DNA of 64,000 nt from Cellvibrio sp. PSBB023. Its GTDB lineage: Bacteria > Pseudomonadota > Gammaproteobacteria > Pseudomonadales > Cellvibrionaceae. This document shows, one piece after another, positions 27,892 through 38,323 of the stretch (position 1 is its first letter; the number at the start of each line of letters is the position of its first letter). The notes below the pieces were generated by a model. That model was given only the letters and a program-made list of their open reading frames with translations, was not told where the DNA came from and did not search any database. The stretch covers positions 3,822,001 through 3,886,000 of the forward strand of contig NZ_CP019799.1 of assembly GCF_002007605.1 (NCBI RefSeq). Direction: 5' to 3'. Position numbers and translations under genes: made by a program.

Positions 27892-28993
27892 TAGCGGCGC
27901 TGGTGCCACGGTGGCTCGCCAGCAAGGCACAGTGCTGGTGCTGGTGTTGCTGATTGTGGCACTGGTGGCGGCCTTGAGTGTGAAGTTTGCCGCGCAATAC
28001 CAACTGGGCTTGGCGCGCGCTGAGTCTCGCTGGCATGGCGCGCAGGCGCGTGCATTTTTGGAAGGCACCGAAGAAGTTGCCAAGCTGATGTTCAGCATTG
28101 CGGATATCGACTCTGGCACCGATTTTCTCGGCGAAGACTGGGGTACTCAGGTGCCGATTGAAGACGATGGTGTGACAGGTGTGGCACAACTGGTTGATGC
28201 CAGCGCCCAATTTAATTTGAATGATTTGCGGACACAGTTGGTAGCTGATAAACCCATCGGCAATGCCGAGCGTTACTCGTCACCCCAGCGACGCTTTATT
28301 CGTCTGTTGCAGACTTTCCCCGATTTGCCCCTGAACCAGAATGAAGCAGAATATTTGCTGGAAGCGGTGGTGGATTGGATCGATGAGGATGACAACGAGT
28401 CGGGTATGGGCGGGGCGGAGTCCAATTATTATCAGGGCTTGAAAAATGGCTATCGGCCGGCCAATGCCCCTTTTAAATCGGTTGATGAACTGCGCTTGGT
28501 GCGCGGTTTTAATGAGTTGCCCCAACTGGTAATGCGGTTGCAGCCCTTTGTCACCGTACTACCAAGCGACAAGGTGGGCATGAATATTAATACCATTGAG
28601 GCGATTAGCCCCTTGGGGAACGGTATTAATAATTTATTGTTGACGCTCAATGACGCCAACAACCTGGAACCGTTAAGCCCCGCCGAGGCAGAACAATTTA
28701 TCGCGGATCGCCCCGAGACTGGCTTTGCCAAGCCCGAGGATATCAGCGAAAGTTGGAACAGGCTCTCCGGTCGCAACTTGGATTCGGAGGGATTGAGGAC
28801 GGATACAGACTATTTCTGGCTGAATGCGACAGTGCAGTTGGTGGATCAGCGTCGCAGCATGCGTACCCTGATGCAGCGCGGTGAAAATAGAAAAGAACTT
28901 AAGGCCATCCAGCGCGATGACGTATTCGAGTTGCCCACCGTGGTGCGCAACGATAAGGACAAAAACAGCGGCAAGACCGAACTGGTTGATTAG
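27860..28993 (+). CDS. gspK: Type II secretion minor pseudopilin GspK
   Basis: 377 residues from GTG 27860; a later in-frame GTG at 27911 (ARQQGTVLVLVLL) would give a shorter leader and is equally plausible. Unlike the other pseudopilins it lacks Glu5, as is normal for GspK. The large body has AQFNLNDLRTQL and WIDEDDNESGMGGAE, calcium-binding and alpha-domain segments of this family. It caps the pseudopilus tip. Confidence 0.92.
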   Translation: MCVSLPCRNSNSGAGATVARQQGTVLVLVLLIVALVAALSVKFAAQYQLGLARAESRWHGAQARAFLEGTEEVAKLMFSIADIDSGTDFLGEDWGTQVPIEDDGVTGVAQLVDASAQFNLNDLRTQLVADKPIGNAERYSSPQRRFIRLLQTFPDLPLNQNEAEYLLEAVVDWIDEDDNESGMGGAESNYYQGLKNGYRPANAPFKSVDELRLVRGFNELPQLVMRLQPFVTVLPSDKVGMNINTIEAISPLGNGINNLLLTLNDANNLEPLSPAEAEQFIADRPETGFAKPEDISESWNRLSGRNLDSEGLRTDTDYFWLNATVQLVDQRRSMRTLMQRGENRKELKAIQRDDVFELPTVVRNDKDKNSGKTELVD

Positions 28994-29037
28994 GCCGCAC
29001 CCATAATCCGTTTGTGAACACAGAGTTAGAGCAAATT

Positions 29038-30309
29038 ATGTCCATGCAATTGGTGCTCTCCGTAAATACCTCCGACGATGGCAAAAGCCTGGCGGATAGC
29101 TTCCGCTGGTGCTGGCTGGGAGCTGACGGCACGCCCGCCAACGATACGATTGCCAGCGGTGATCGCGAAGCCCTGCGCGCGGCCTTGAGTGATCAGGCGG
29201 CTAATCCGCTCAGCGCCTGGGTGATCTTGCCGGGCAGCCGGGTGAATACCCGTCAGCTTGAATACAGCGATAAAGAAAAGAAGCACCTGCGCAACTTGCT
29301 GCCTTTCCAATTGGAAGATTCGGTGGTTGGCGATGTGGAGGATTTACATTTTGCCTTGGGGACGCCTGCCGATGGCAAAATTGTAGTCGCCTACGCCGAT
29401 AAAACCTGGTTGCAAGCCGCCTTTGCTGAATTGGCAGCGCTGGGTATTGAAGTCACCCGCTGTTGGAGTGCGCCCCTGATCCAACCTCTGGCGCTGGATG
29501 CATCAACCCAGCCCGGCGAACATTGGACCTTGGGATTATTTGAAGGTCAGTTGCATTTGCGCTATTTGCCGACCATGGGGTTTAGTGTTGCCTATGCCCA
29601 AGGTCGTTTGGCGCTGCAGATGTTGTTGGCCGATCAGGTGCGCGGCGAGCAACTGCCTGCTTTGCACTTACGCGCCGCCAGCGAACAGGATCTGGCCGCG
29701 CTGGTGGAAATGATTCCCGCCGGTTTGCATGAGCAAATCGCCAGCCAGAGCCTTGCCGATCCCTGGGCGCTGGATTTTACGAACAGCTCCATCGACTTGT
29801 GCCAGGGCGATTTTTCCCAGCGTCTGCCCATAGAGCGCTGGTGGAAACTGTGGCGCTCTATCGCCATTTTTGCCGGTGTGTGCGTGGCGGTTTACCTGGG
29901 AACACTGGGTTATGAAATTCACAAACTGGGTGCTGAAAACCTGAAGATCCGCCAGCAAATTGAAGCGGCGGCGCGTGTGGTTATCCCACAGGGGCGGGTG
30001 GTGGATGCTGAAAAGCAACTCTCTACTATTTTGCGTCAGAGCCAACCGGCAGGCCAATCTGCCAGTGTGATGTCATTGTTGGCCGTGGCGCTGCCACCTA
30101 TTGCCGACTCGCCCAATGTCAGTATCAAGGGTATTTCCTACACAGGCGATACCGGCGAATTGAATATTAATATCCAGGCTGACAGTTTTGGTGCCTTTGA
30201 AACCCTGAGCCAGAAAATTCGCGATCAGGGACTTAATGCCGAAGTGCTGAGCGCCAATGCCCAGGGCAATGTGCAAACCGCTCGTCTCAAAGTCAGTAAA
30301 AACCCTTAA
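29038..30309 (+). CDS. gspL: Type II secretion protein GspL
   Basis: 423 residues from ATG 29038; a GTG at 29014 would add eight. The cytoplasmic actin-like domain (about 1-265) includes LRNLLPFQLEDSVVGDVEDLHF, a single membrane helix follows (about 275-295, IAIFAGVCVAVYLGTLGY), then a periplasmic ferredoxin-like domain. It anchors GspE at the membrane and pairs with GspM. Confidence 0.92.
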   Translation: MSMQLVLSVNTSDDGKSLADSFRWCWLGADGTPANDTIASGDREALRAALSDQAANPLSAWVILPGSRVNTRQLEYSDKEKKHLRNLLPFQLEDSVVGDVEDLHFALGTPADGKIVVAYADKTWLQAAFAELAALGIEVTRCWSAPLIQPLALDASTQPGEHWTLGLFEGQLHLRYLPTMGFSVAYAQGRLALQMLLADQVRGEQLPALHLRAASEQDLAALVEMIPAGLHEQIASQSLADPWALDFTNSSIDLCQGDFSQRLPIERWWKLWRSIAIFAGVCVAVYLGTLGYEIHKLGAENLKIRQQIEAAARVVIPQGRVVDAEKQLSTILRQSQPAGQSASVMSLLAVALPPIADSPNVSIKGISYTGDTGELNINIQADSFGAFETLSQKIRDQGLNAEVLSANAQGNVQTARLKVSKNP

Positions 30310-30318
30310 GGCTGAGTC

Positions 30319-30795
30319 ATGAACCAGATATTTACCCTGCTGAATAAATACAATCGCCGCGAGCAAATGATGTTGCTTGCTTGTGCTCTGGCGGTGAGCG
30401 TTTACTTGTTGTGGCTTGTTGTACTGGGCCCAATTCAGAGCAAGCGCGATCAACTGCTGGCGGCCAATACGGCATCTACCCAGGCGCTAGGGCGGGTGCA
30501 GATTATGGCGGCACAAATCCAGCAAATGCGCGATCAGGGCACAACGGCCAGCTCGGCCAATATCAGCGGTGCGATTGATTCGTCGCTGCGTGCTAACGGT
30601 CTGAGCATGAGCGGCTTCCAGCCCGGTGCCAATGGCGAGGTGCGTGTGCGTTTGGAGCGCGCCTCCTATGAATCTTTGATGCAATGGCTGTATGAAATGG
30701 AATTTAAACAGGGAATCAGTGTGAGTGATTTATCGATTACTGCGACCAATGATGTCGGTCAGGTCACCGTCACCCTGCGCCTGCAAAAACGCTGA
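30319..30795 (+). CDS. gspM: Type II secretion protein GspM
   Basis: 158 residues. N-terminal membrane helix (about 16-36, MLLACALAVSVYLLWLVVLG), a short coiled segment, then a periplasmic ferredoxin-like domain. It stabilises GspL and GspE in the platform. It lies nine bases after gspL. Confidence 0.9.
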   Translation: MNQIFTLLNKYNRREQMMLLACALAVSVYLLWLVVLGPIQSKRDQLLAANTASTQALGRVQIMAAQIQQMRDQGTTASSANISGAIDSSLRANGLSMSGFQPGANGEVRVRLERASYESLMQWLYEMEFKQGISVSDLSITATNDVGQVTVTLRLQKR

Positions 30796-30863
30796 AGTCC
30801 ATCGCGCCATGCCTGAGTTGTGGCGCGACTTGTCTGCCTGTCACCCTAATGTAAAAGATACTT

Positions 30864-31655
30864 ATGAGTCGTATAACTGCATTGCTATCGCGTAAAACAC
30901 TGTGGATTCCCTTGGGGCTGGTGCTCTTTCTGGTCTTTGCAATTGCGAATATTCCTGCCACATGGGGTGGTTATTTCCTCACGCGTGGTACCGGTTTGGC
31001 ACTTAGCGGTGTGACTGGCACCCTGTGGAATGGGCGCGCCAGTCTGGCGAGTTTACGTACCCAGGTTCGTGAATACTCCCTTGGCCAATTGAGTTGGCAA
31101 TTGCGACCTTTATCGCTACTTACCTTGTCACCCTGTGCGACGGTAGCAACCCGTCTGCCGCAGCAGCAGTTTGACGGTGAAATTTGCGCTGCACCCAGCG
31201 GTGCTTTGCAGGTGCGCGATGCCGATATCTCGGTGCCCTCGGTATTGCTGCAAACCCACTTGCCCATTCCTATTCAGGGGCAGTTCTCCTCCCATATCGA
31301 TCAGTTGCAGTTACGCGGCAATGTGTTGCAATCACTTAAAGGCAATTTGACCTGGAATGGCGCGCGGGTAAATACCGGTGCAAATTGGCTGGACATTGGC
31401 AGCTATGCAGCAGAACTTTCCGATAATGGCAACAACGGCATTAAAGCGCAGTTTTTCCAATTGGCAGGGCCGATGGATGTCAACCTGGCGGTTGAATTAA
31501 CTGCGCCCAGTGGCGGCCGTATCACCGGTGAACTGGCTGGCCCCAAGGCATTCTTTGAATCGGCCAACGCACTGGATATGTTGGCGATGTTTGCGCAGGA
31601 AGACCGTGTCGATGAGCAGGGCAAAACCCACTATCGCGTTGACTTGAATCTCTGA
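30864..31655 (+). CDS. gspN: Type II secretion protein GspN
   Basis: 263 residues. N-terminal membrane anchor (LWIPLGLVLFLVFAIANIPA), then a beta-rich periplasmic body with GVTGTLWNGRASL, characteristic of GspN. Its exact role in secretion is not settled and many systems lack it. Last gsp gene of the operon. Confidence 0.88.
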   Translation: MSRITALLSRKTLWIPLGLVLFLVFAIANIPATWGGYFLTRGTGLALSGVTGTLWNGRASLASLRTQVREYSLGQLSWQLRPLSLLTLSPCATVATRLPQQQFDGEICAAPSGALQVRDADISVPSVLLQTHLPIPIQGQFSSHIDQLQLRGNVLQSLKGNLTWNGARVNTGANWLDIGSYAAELSDNGNNGIKAQFFQLAGPMDVNLAVELTAPSGGRITGELAGPKAFFESANALDMLAMFAQEDRVDEQGKTHYRVDLNL

Positions 31656-31669
31656 TACCGGCGGTGACC

Positions 31670-32644
31670 ATGCGTCTGTTGATCCCTTTGCTGTTGCTGT
31701 TGGCGACCAGCGCTCAGGCTAAATGGTATAGCGATACCCAGGATGTCATGGGCACGCGCGTCAGTGTCACCTTTTGGTCGGAGGATGAGGCCAAAGCCGC
31801 CGAGGCACTGGTGGCGGTGATGGCTGAAATGCATCGCATCGACCAGCACTTTAGCCCCTACATGGCGTCCAGCGAGTTGTCTCGCGCCAATCAACAGGCG
31901 GTACTGGCAACCGCAGAAAAGCCACTGGCAATCTCTGCCGAGCTGACTCGGCTGATTGATAAATCCCTCTACTACAGCAAGCTCACCGATGGCGTGTTTG
32001 ATATCACTTTTGCTTCCCTGGCGCGTTATTACGACTACCGCAAGAAGCTTACTCCCAGCGAAGCCCAACGCGCTGCATTGTTACCGGCCATCAACTACCG
32101 TTTGATTCACCTGGATAAACAGCACCGAACACTGTGGTTTGAACACCCGCAGCTCTATATCGATTTGGGCGGCATCGCCAAGGGTTATGCGGTGGATCGC
32201 GGCATCGATATTTTGCGCGGCTACGGCATTGCCCACGCCAGTCTCAGCGCTGGTGGCGACAGTCGGGTTCTGGGCGATAAACGCGGTCGCCCATGGTTGG
32301 TGGGCATTAAAAATCCCCGTGCTGACGCGGTGGCGATCAGCTTGCCGCTCGACAATGTGTCGGTATCCACCTCGGGCGATTACGAGCGCTACTTCATCGC
32401 TGACAACGGCGAGCGGGTACACCACATCATTAATCCACGCACTGGCAAATCGACCTCTGGCGTCAATAGCGTGACGATTATTGGCCCTCTGGGGTTTGAT
32501 ACCGACCCGCTCTCCACCAGCGTATTTGTGATGGGACCGGAAAAGGGTTTGGCTTTGATTAATCAATTGCCCGGTTTTGATGCAGTGATTATCACCAGCC
32601 AGGGCAAGGTGCTCTACAGCCAGGGGCTTATCGACCCCGAATAA
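31670..32644 (+). CDS. ApbE-like FAD:protein FMN transferase
   Basis: 324 residues from ATG 31670; signal peptide about 1-17 (RLLIPLLLLLATSAQA). ApbE motifs: MGTRVSVTF near the N-terminus, DLGGIAKGYAVDRG, LSAGGDSRVLGDKRG and HHIINPRTGKS. ApbE proteins attach FMN covalently to Thr/Ser of periplasmic or membrane redox proteins such as the Rnf/Nqr subunits. It lies 14 bp after gspN, so it may be co-transcribed, but no flavin acceptor is nearby. No lipobox. Confidence 0.9.
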   Translation: MRLLIPLLLLLATSAQAKWYSDTQDVMGTRVSVTFWSEDEAKAAEALVAVMAEMHRIDQHFSPYMASSELSRANQQAVLATAEKPLAISAELTRLIDKSLYYSKLTDGVFDITFASLARYYDYRKKLTPSEAQRAALLPAINYRLIHLDKQHRTLWFEHPQLYIDLGGIAKGYAVDRGIDILRGYGIAHASLSAGGDSRVLGDKRGRPWLVGIKNPRADAVAISLPLDNVSVSTSGDYERYFIADNGERVHHIINPRTGKSTSGVNSVTIIGPLGFDTDPLSTSVFVMGPEKGLALINQLPGFDAVIITSQGKVLYSQGLIDPE

Positions 32645-32964
32645 TTGCGCCTGTGAATCGCTATCAGGGCAGAGCCATGAGCCTGTAGTCAGCGCGAGCG
32701 GCGAGCTGTTATACAAAGTGCGCGTAAATTGTTAATTGACGACATAAAACGTAACTAATCACCCAAAAACTGAAACCCGGTCAGGCTAAAAAGTAACTGA
32801 GGCGCCAGATTAACTGTGCTCAGCGTCACATTTAAAAAGTGATCGGGCTTCTAGAATGGCTCGCTTTTACCGGCGTTGGAGCAGTTGGTCTACAAAATGC
32901 TAAGTGCATTCTGATTGCCGGGTGACGCCTCACTGGCCATCCATCAATTCTTCGGAGATAGACC
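32645..32964. other. Gene-free region before the ExbBD/TPR operon
   Basis: 320 bp without a gene. It should hold the promoter of the nine-gene operon that follows; A/T-rich segments occur around 32727-32765, but no clear -35/-10 pair with correct spacing was found. A ribosome site (CGGAG) precedes the ATG at 32965. Confidence 0.45.
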
Positions 32965-33516
32965 ATGCTTCACCTCTTGCGCCACAGGTTTTATCTGGCT
33001 GCGTTGCTCTCACTTGTGGTCATTGTTGGTCAACTGCTATCCAGCCAGGCTTGGGCCCAACAAGCGACGCCCTCGGCCACTGCCGGTCAGGTTGAATCAC
33101 TCAAGGAATCAGTGCTGACGCTGAACCGCGACCTGCTGATCCTGGAAGAGGAATTGCTCTATCCCGCCAGCACCCAAATTGCGGTTTATGTCTCTATGGA
33201 TCTGGGCAAGTATTTTGCGCTGGATGCCATCAAACTGGAAATTAATAACCAGTTGGTCGCGAGTGAACTCTACACCGACAAACAAACCAGCGCGCTGTTT
33301 CGCGGTGGTGTGCAGCGTTTGTATGTGGGCAATTTAAAAAGCGGCGAGCATGAAATCAGTGCCTTTTTCACAGGCCGTGGACCGCAGCAGGACTATAAAC
33401 GCGGTGCCAAAATCACCATCAATAAAGGTCAGGAACCGGTGGTGCTGGAATTGAAAATTGTCGATTCCACCGCCCAGATGCAACCTGAATTCTCGATCAA
33501 ACAATGGCAGATGTAA
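32965..33516 (+). CDS. Uncharacterised exported protein, first gene of ExbBD/TPR operon
   Basis: 183 residues with a signal peptide (about 1-32, ending SSQAWAQ). A short coiled helix (QVESLKESVLTLNRDLLILEEELL, here given as two parts LKESVLTLNRDL and LILEEELL) is followed by a beta-rich domain: QIAVYVSMDLGKYF, ALDAIKLEINNQLVA, GEHEISAFFTGRGPQ. Periplasmic or surface role likely. Its stop codon overlaps the next start (TAATG). I do not recognise a named family; conservation in the same operon elsewhere would support a joint function. Confidence 0.8.
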   Translation: MLHLLRHRFYLAALLSLVVIVGQLLSSQAWAQQATPSATAGQVESLKESVLTLNRDLLILEEELLYPASTQIAVYVSMDLGKYFALDAIKLEINNQLVASELYTDKQTSALFRGGVQRLYVGNLKSGEHEISAFFTGRGPQQDYKRGAKITINKGQEPVVLELKIVDSTAQMQPEFSIKQWQM

Positions 33517-35462
33517 TGCGTCTGCTTCGCGCCCGATTGGTGAGTCTGTTGGTGTCGCCGTTGCTTGCAACGGCGTTTTCCGTACAGGCCGACGAAAAGC
33601 CCAAAACTGCTGTGGCCGACTTGCGCTATGGTGTCGCGCTCTATCACTACTACCAGCAGGACTACGTTAACGCCATCGCCGAGTTGATGGTGGCGGACAG
33701 CCGCGACGGCATTCAGGGGCATAGCGATAACCCGGAATTAATTGCCGGCGGCATCAGTCTCGCCTTTGGTATGCAGAACCATGCGGAATCCGTCTTCAGT
33801 CGTATTTTGCAAGATGAGCGTCGCCCCCAGTCAGTGCGTGATGCGGCCTGGTTCTACCTCGGTAAGCTCTATTACACCCGCGGCGATTGGGCAGCGGCAG
33901 AGCAGAGCTTCAATCGTGTCAGTGCCGATTTCAAACCCGCATTGCGCGCACAACTGCAAGCCTTGCAAATCAACATCCAGATTCGTGACAAGCGCTACGC
34001 GGAACTCAACCCCAAGGGCGTAGCACAGCGCGAGTTGCGTGCCTGGAGCCCTTACGCCTTGTTCAACCTCGGCGCGGCGCATGCGCGTGAAGGCGATTTT
34101 GCCCAGGCGCAAACTTTTTTTAACGCACTGGCAGATATAGACATCGCCAAAGACCCGCGCACCCGCGCCGCACAGTGGGCACTGCAAGATAAATCCTACA
34201 CGGCGTTGGGTTATTCCTATCTCGCGGAAAAAAAATACGCAGCGGCGATTCGCGAATTTACCAAAGTGCGGCTTGAGGGGATTTATGCCAACCAGGCACT
34301 GTTGGGCTATGGTTGGGCCGCTGTCGCCCAAGAGGAATACGCCAAAGCATTACAACCCTGGCAATTATTGCGCTCGCGCAGTTTGATTTACCCTGCCGTA
34401 CAGGAATCCCTGCTCGCCTTGCCCTTCGCCTATGAAAAATTAAATGCACCGGGTGAAGCGGTGGCCGCCTATGAAACTGCCGAAGAATTGCTGGCGCGTG
34501 AGATTCAATTAATTCGCGATATGCGCGAAACCCTCACGGAAGGTGAATTGCTGACACTGATCGATGCCAAACCATTGGCCGCCGAAGAAGCCCGCGAACA
34601 ATTGCAAGCCGCCGGTGACGGAGAAGGGCTGACTGCTGTTGTAACGGATGACGGCCAAAATTGGTTGAAGCTCGATAGCACCAGCATTATTAAAACCCGC
34701 TCGGCCTACATGCGCGAATTATTTGCACAAACCCGTTTTCAGACGGCTGTATTAGAGCTGCGCGATTTATTGCGTTTGCAGCGATTGCTGCAAGACTGGC
34801 AACCCAAGCTGAGCGCCTATCGTGAACTCTTGTTGGAAAAACAAGCACTGCGCAGCCGTCAGGAACAACAATTAACCCAAGCCGCCTATGCAGCACAAGC
34901 ACAGGCCTTGCAACAGCGTCGCGATCAATTTGCCGCGCGTTTGCAACAAATTATTGCCGCTGAGGATTACCTCGCCCTGGCCGATAGCGATACCCGCGCA
35001 TTGCAAGAGCGTGTTACGCGCGCCGGGCAAACCATCGTGCGGATGCAAGCCGCAGGTCAGCAGACGGATGATGTGGCTCAGCGCCATAGACTTTTTGCGG
35101 GCATCCTGCTCTGGCGCGCGGCGCAGCACTATCCCATTGCACTGGCGGAGCAGCAGCGTGAACTGGCGCAGATCGACAGCGCTCTGGCCAGCGTGATTAA
35201 AACCCAAACCCATATCGATGAAATCACTGCAACCAGTTTGGATATTCAACCGGTATTGGCGCGTTTGCAGACTTTGCAAACGGAAACTGCAACGCAATTG
35301 CAGGCGACTGAGCGTTTGATCGCCCAACAAACCCGCGTATTGCGCGAGCAAGTGGATCAGCAGTTAGCGAGCCATGAAAAACGCTTAAAAAATTATTTGT
35401 CACAAGCGCACCTTGCGGTCGCGCGTTTGTATGACGCGGAATTGCGGAGACAACCGGAATGA
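33516..35462 (+). CDS. Large TPR and coiled-coil exported protein
   Basis: 648 residues from ATG 33516, sharing one base with the previous stop; 33504 is an alternative. Signal peptide about 1-25 (LLVSPLLATAFSVQA). Residues 30-330 are TPR-like (for example AAWFYLGKLYYTRGDWAAAEQSF and YALFNLGAAHAREGDFAQAQTFF, each longer than shown elsewhere), then a long Gln/Arg/Leu-rich coiled-coil region about 410-640. A periplasmic scaffold is likely. Overlaps the next gene by 4 bp. Confidence 0.82.
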   Translation: MRLLRARLVSLLVSPLLATAFSVQADEKPKTAVADLRYGVALYHYYQQDYVNAIAELMVADSRDGIQGHSDNPELIAGGISLAFGMQNHAESVFSRILQDERRPQSVRDAAWFYLGKLYYTRGDWAAAEQSFNRVSADFKPALRAQLQALQINIQIRDKRYAELNPKGVAQRELRAWSPYALFNLGAAHAREGDFAQAQTFFNALADIDIAKDPRTRAAQWALQDKSYTALGYSYLAEKKYAAAIREFTKVRLEGIYANQALLGYGWAAVAQEEYAKALQPWQLLRSRSLIYPAVQESLLALPFAYEKLNAPGEAVAAYETAEELLAREIQLIRDMRETLTEGELLTLIDAKPLAAEEAREQLQAAGDGEGLTAVVTDDGQNWLKLDSTSIIKTRSAYMRELFAQTRFQTAVLELRDLLRLQRLLQDWQPKLSAYRELLLEKQALRSRQEQQLTQAAYAAQAQALQQRRDQFAARLQQIIAAEDYLALADSDTRALQERVTRAGQTIVRMQAAGQQTDDVAQRHRLFAGILLWRAAQHYPIALAEQQRELAQIDSALASVIKTQTHIDEITATSLDIQPVLARLQTLQTETATQLQATERLIAQQTRVLREQVDQQLASHEKRLKNYLSQAHLAVARLYDAELRRQPE

Positions 35463-38323
35463 AGCGACTGCTTGGATTAGTCATTATCGCCAGCATTCAA
35501 CTGCAAGGTTGCAGCTATGTTGGCCTGGGCGATGAGGGGCGCGGTAAAACCCTGGCCAATTTGCCTGAGGCAAAATTGCCCGATACCAAAGCGAAAGTGG
35601 CGGTGTTGGATGTGGCGCGTATTGAGCAAAGTTATCAGCGCGCCTTGGCGGTGGCCGACGAACCTAAATTACGCCAACAAATTTTGGTGCGTCTGGCCGA
35701 TTTGGAAATGGCGCGCAGTGAAAAAGCGCAACTGGATGCAACGGACATGCGCCGCTTTTATGACAAGCCGGTCGCCATGTACAGCGAGTTGCTCAAATTA
35801 CAAAACGACAGCGCCGTGCCGGTGAATGGTATCGCGGCAGATCAATTGCGCTACAAATTGGCAAAGGCCTTGTCGCTGGATGGTCGCAACGATGAAGCGG
35901 CGCAGGTGTTGGATCAGTTAGCCAATACCAATCCCGATTCCGGTTTTATGGCAGAAACCCAATTTCGTCGCGCTGAAAAATCCTTTGCCGATGGCGATTA
36001 CGCCGCTGCTGAGCGCAACTATGCTGCCGTGGTGAATGGCAACAGCCCTGAATTGAAACAAAATGCGCTCTATATGCGCGGCTGGGCGCAATTTAAACGC
36101 AGCGACTACGATCTGGCGCTGCTGTCCTTTGCGCAGGTGTTGGATCAATTGCTAGGCAGTGCCGCAACACCTGAACAAGTGGATGCCGTGTTGGCAGATA
36201 TAGGTCCCTCAAAAGCCAATTTAGTGAAAGATACATTGCGGGTAATGGGCTTGTCGCTCTCCTACCTTGAGGGCGCCAAATCGATTGTCAGTTTGCAGAC
36301 TGAGTTGGGCAGTCGTCGCCCTTACGAATACATGCTCTACCAACAATTGGGCCAGTTGTATCTCGAACAAAAACGCTACACCGATAGCGCAGAAACTTAT
36401 CAACATTTTGTACAACATAATCCCGCGTCGGATTTTGCCCCGAGCTTCAGCATCAAGGTGATTGATGTGTACCAGGAAGGCAATTTCCCCAGTTTGATTT
36501 TGCCTGCGAAACAGGATTTTGTAGAGCGCTACGGCATTAGCAGTAGCTATTGGACCAGCCGCAAAGGCGTGATTGGCAATAACTCGCTCGCCTACTTGCA
36601 TCAGTCTTTGCAGGAATTGGCGCAGTTTGAACATGCGCAAGCACAAGCCTTAAAACTCAAAAATAACAGCGAAGCCATGCGTGCGTTTGCGCGTGCGGCA
36701 AAATGGTATCGCGAATTTGTGCAAACCTTTGCCAAGGATGCGCAAGTCGCCGAGATGACATTTTTACTCGCCGAGTGTTTGAATGAAGCCGGCGATTTAC
36801 CGGCAGCCATGGAAGCCTATGAACAAGTGGCTTACGGCTATATGGATAAACTGCGCGGGGCCGATGCCGGTTACGCTGCAATTTTATTGCCGCAACAATT
36901 AATTCAATCGGCCCGTAGCCTGCCTGATAATCGCTTGGAAGAATGGCAGCGCCGCAAAATTCAAAACGCGTTGAATTTTGCCGATGTGTATAAAACAGAT
37001 CCGCGTGCGGTGGTGGTATTGGCCGAAGCAGCTAATGATTTGCTGCAACAAAACAGTTATGAAGATGCCAAGCAGATTGCCGAGCGGGTGATCCAATGGC
37101 AGCCAGCGGCAGAGGGCTCGCTGTTATTTTCAAGCTGGCTGATTCTCGGGCACAGCCGTTTTGAAACCAAAGAATACGCGGCGGCGGAACAGGCTTACAT
37201 GCAAGTGCTCAACCTCTTGCCTGTGTACGGTAAAAATCCGGGGGTGCCCAGTGTTCAACAAGTGCAGGAGCGAATTGCGGCCAGCATTTATCAGCAGGCG
37301 GAAGCCAGTTTAACCTTTGGTGATAAAGATACCGCCATCGCCCAGTTGATGCGCATTACGCAACTGACGCCCAACACCGAGATTGCCGCCAAGGCGCAAT
37401 ACGATGCCGGTGTCTATTTAATTGAGCAGGAAAAATGGGCGCAGGCTGAAAATGTGTATTTGGGTTTCCGCAAAAAATATCCCAGCCATGCGCTCACGGC
37501 AACGCTGCCGGCGAAGATGGTGCTGATTTACCAAAACCAGAACAAATGGCAACAAGCTGCCGATGAATTGGTGGTAATGGAACGCACCAGCACCGATCCG
37601 GATGTGAAACGCCAATCCCTATTTATGGGCGCTGAGCTGTATGAAAAATCTGGCAAGCGCACACAGGCGATTGAACAATATCGTCGCTACGCTACCGAAT
37701 ATCCGCGCCCGCTGGCGAACAATTTGGAAGCGCAATTTAAATTGACTGAGCTGTATCGCGCTTCTGGCGAGCGCGATAAACGCAATTACTGGTTGCAAAA
37801 TATTATTAACAGCCATCAGCGCGCGGGCAGTGCCAAAACAGATCGCTCCACTTATCTGGCAGCCAGTGCGCAAGCTGAATTAGCCCAGCCCGCATACGAT
37901 GAGTTCACTCGCATCCCGCTCACCTTGCCGCTCAAAAATAGTTTGCAGCGCAAGCGTGCTGCACTGGAAAAAGCACTTAAAGCACAGGAGCAAGTGCTGG
38001 GGTATGGTGTGGCTGAATTTACTACCGACGCCAGTTTTAAAATCGGTGAAATTTATGCGCAGCTCAGCCGCGATTTAATGGCTTCACAGCGTCCCAAAGA
38101 ATTGGATGAATTGGCCCTGGAGCAGTACGAAATCCTGCTGGAAGAGCAAGCTTATCCGTTTGAAGAAAAAGCGATTGAAATTCACCAGGCCAATGCCCAG
38201 CGCAGTTGGAAAGGCACTTATGACGATGGAGTCAAACGCAGTTTTGATGCGCTCGCCAAACTGCTGCCAGCACGCTACAACAAAACAGAAACCCGCGTGG
38301 AGGTGAGCAATGATATTCACTAA
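35459..38323 (+). CDS. Very large TPR lipoprotein
   Basis: 954 residues. Lipobox LQGC with Cys18, so a lipoprotein, probably in the outer membrane because the +2 residue is Ser. Nearly the whole chain is tetratricopeptide-like helix pairs (for example YMRGWAQFKRSDYDLALLSF; YDAGVYLIEQEKWAQAENVY). TPR superhelices act as protein docking surfaces. In Myxococcus, TPR lipoproteins such as GltE belong to an AglRQS-powered envelope machine; a parallel role here is inference. Overlaps neighbours by 4 and 14 bp. Confidence 0.82.
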   Translation: MKRLLGLVIIASIQLQGCSYVGLGDEGRGKTLANLPEAKLPDTKAKVAVLDVARIEQSYQRALAVADEPKLRQQILVRLADLEMARSEKAQLDATDMRRFYDKPVAMYSELLKLQNDSAVPVNGIAADQLRYKLAKALSLDGRNDEAAQVLDQLANTNPDSGFMAETQFRRAEKSFADGDYAAAERNYAAVVNGNSPELKQNALYMRGWAQFKRSDYDLALLSFAQVLDQLLGSAATPEQVDAVLADIGPSKANLVKDTLRVMGLSLSYLEGAKSIVSLQTELGSRRPYEYMLYQQLGQLYLEQKRYTDSAETYQHFVQHNPASDFAPSFSIKVIDVYQEGNFPSLILPAKQDFVERYGISSSYWTSRKGVIGNNSLAYLHQSLQELAQFEHAQAQALKLKNNSEAMRAFARAAKWYREFVQTFAKDAQVAEMTFLLAECLNEAGDLPAAMEAYEQVAYGYMDKLRGADAGYAAILLPQQLIQSARSLPDNRLEEWQRRKIQNALNFADVYKTDPRAVVVLAEAANDLLQQNSYEDAKQIAERVIQWQPAAEGSLLFSSWLILGHSRFETKEYAAAEQAYMQVLNLLPVYGKNPGVPSVQQVQERIAASIYQQAEASLTFGDKDTAIAQLMRITQLTPNTEIAAKAQYDAGVYLIEQEKWAQAENVYLGFRKKYPSHALTATLPAKMVLIYQNQNKWQQAADELVVMERTSTDPDVKRQSLFMGAELYEKSGKRTQAIEQYRRYATEYPRPLANNLEAQFKLTELYRASGERDKRNYWLQNIINSHQRAGSAKTDRSTYLAASAQAELAQPAYDEFTRIPLTLPLKNSLQRKRAALEKALKAQEQVLGYGVAEFTTDASFKIGEIYAQLSRDLMASQRPKELDELALEQYEILLEEQAYPFEEKAIEIHQANAQRSWKGTYDDGVKRSFDALAKLLPARYNKTETRVEVSNDIH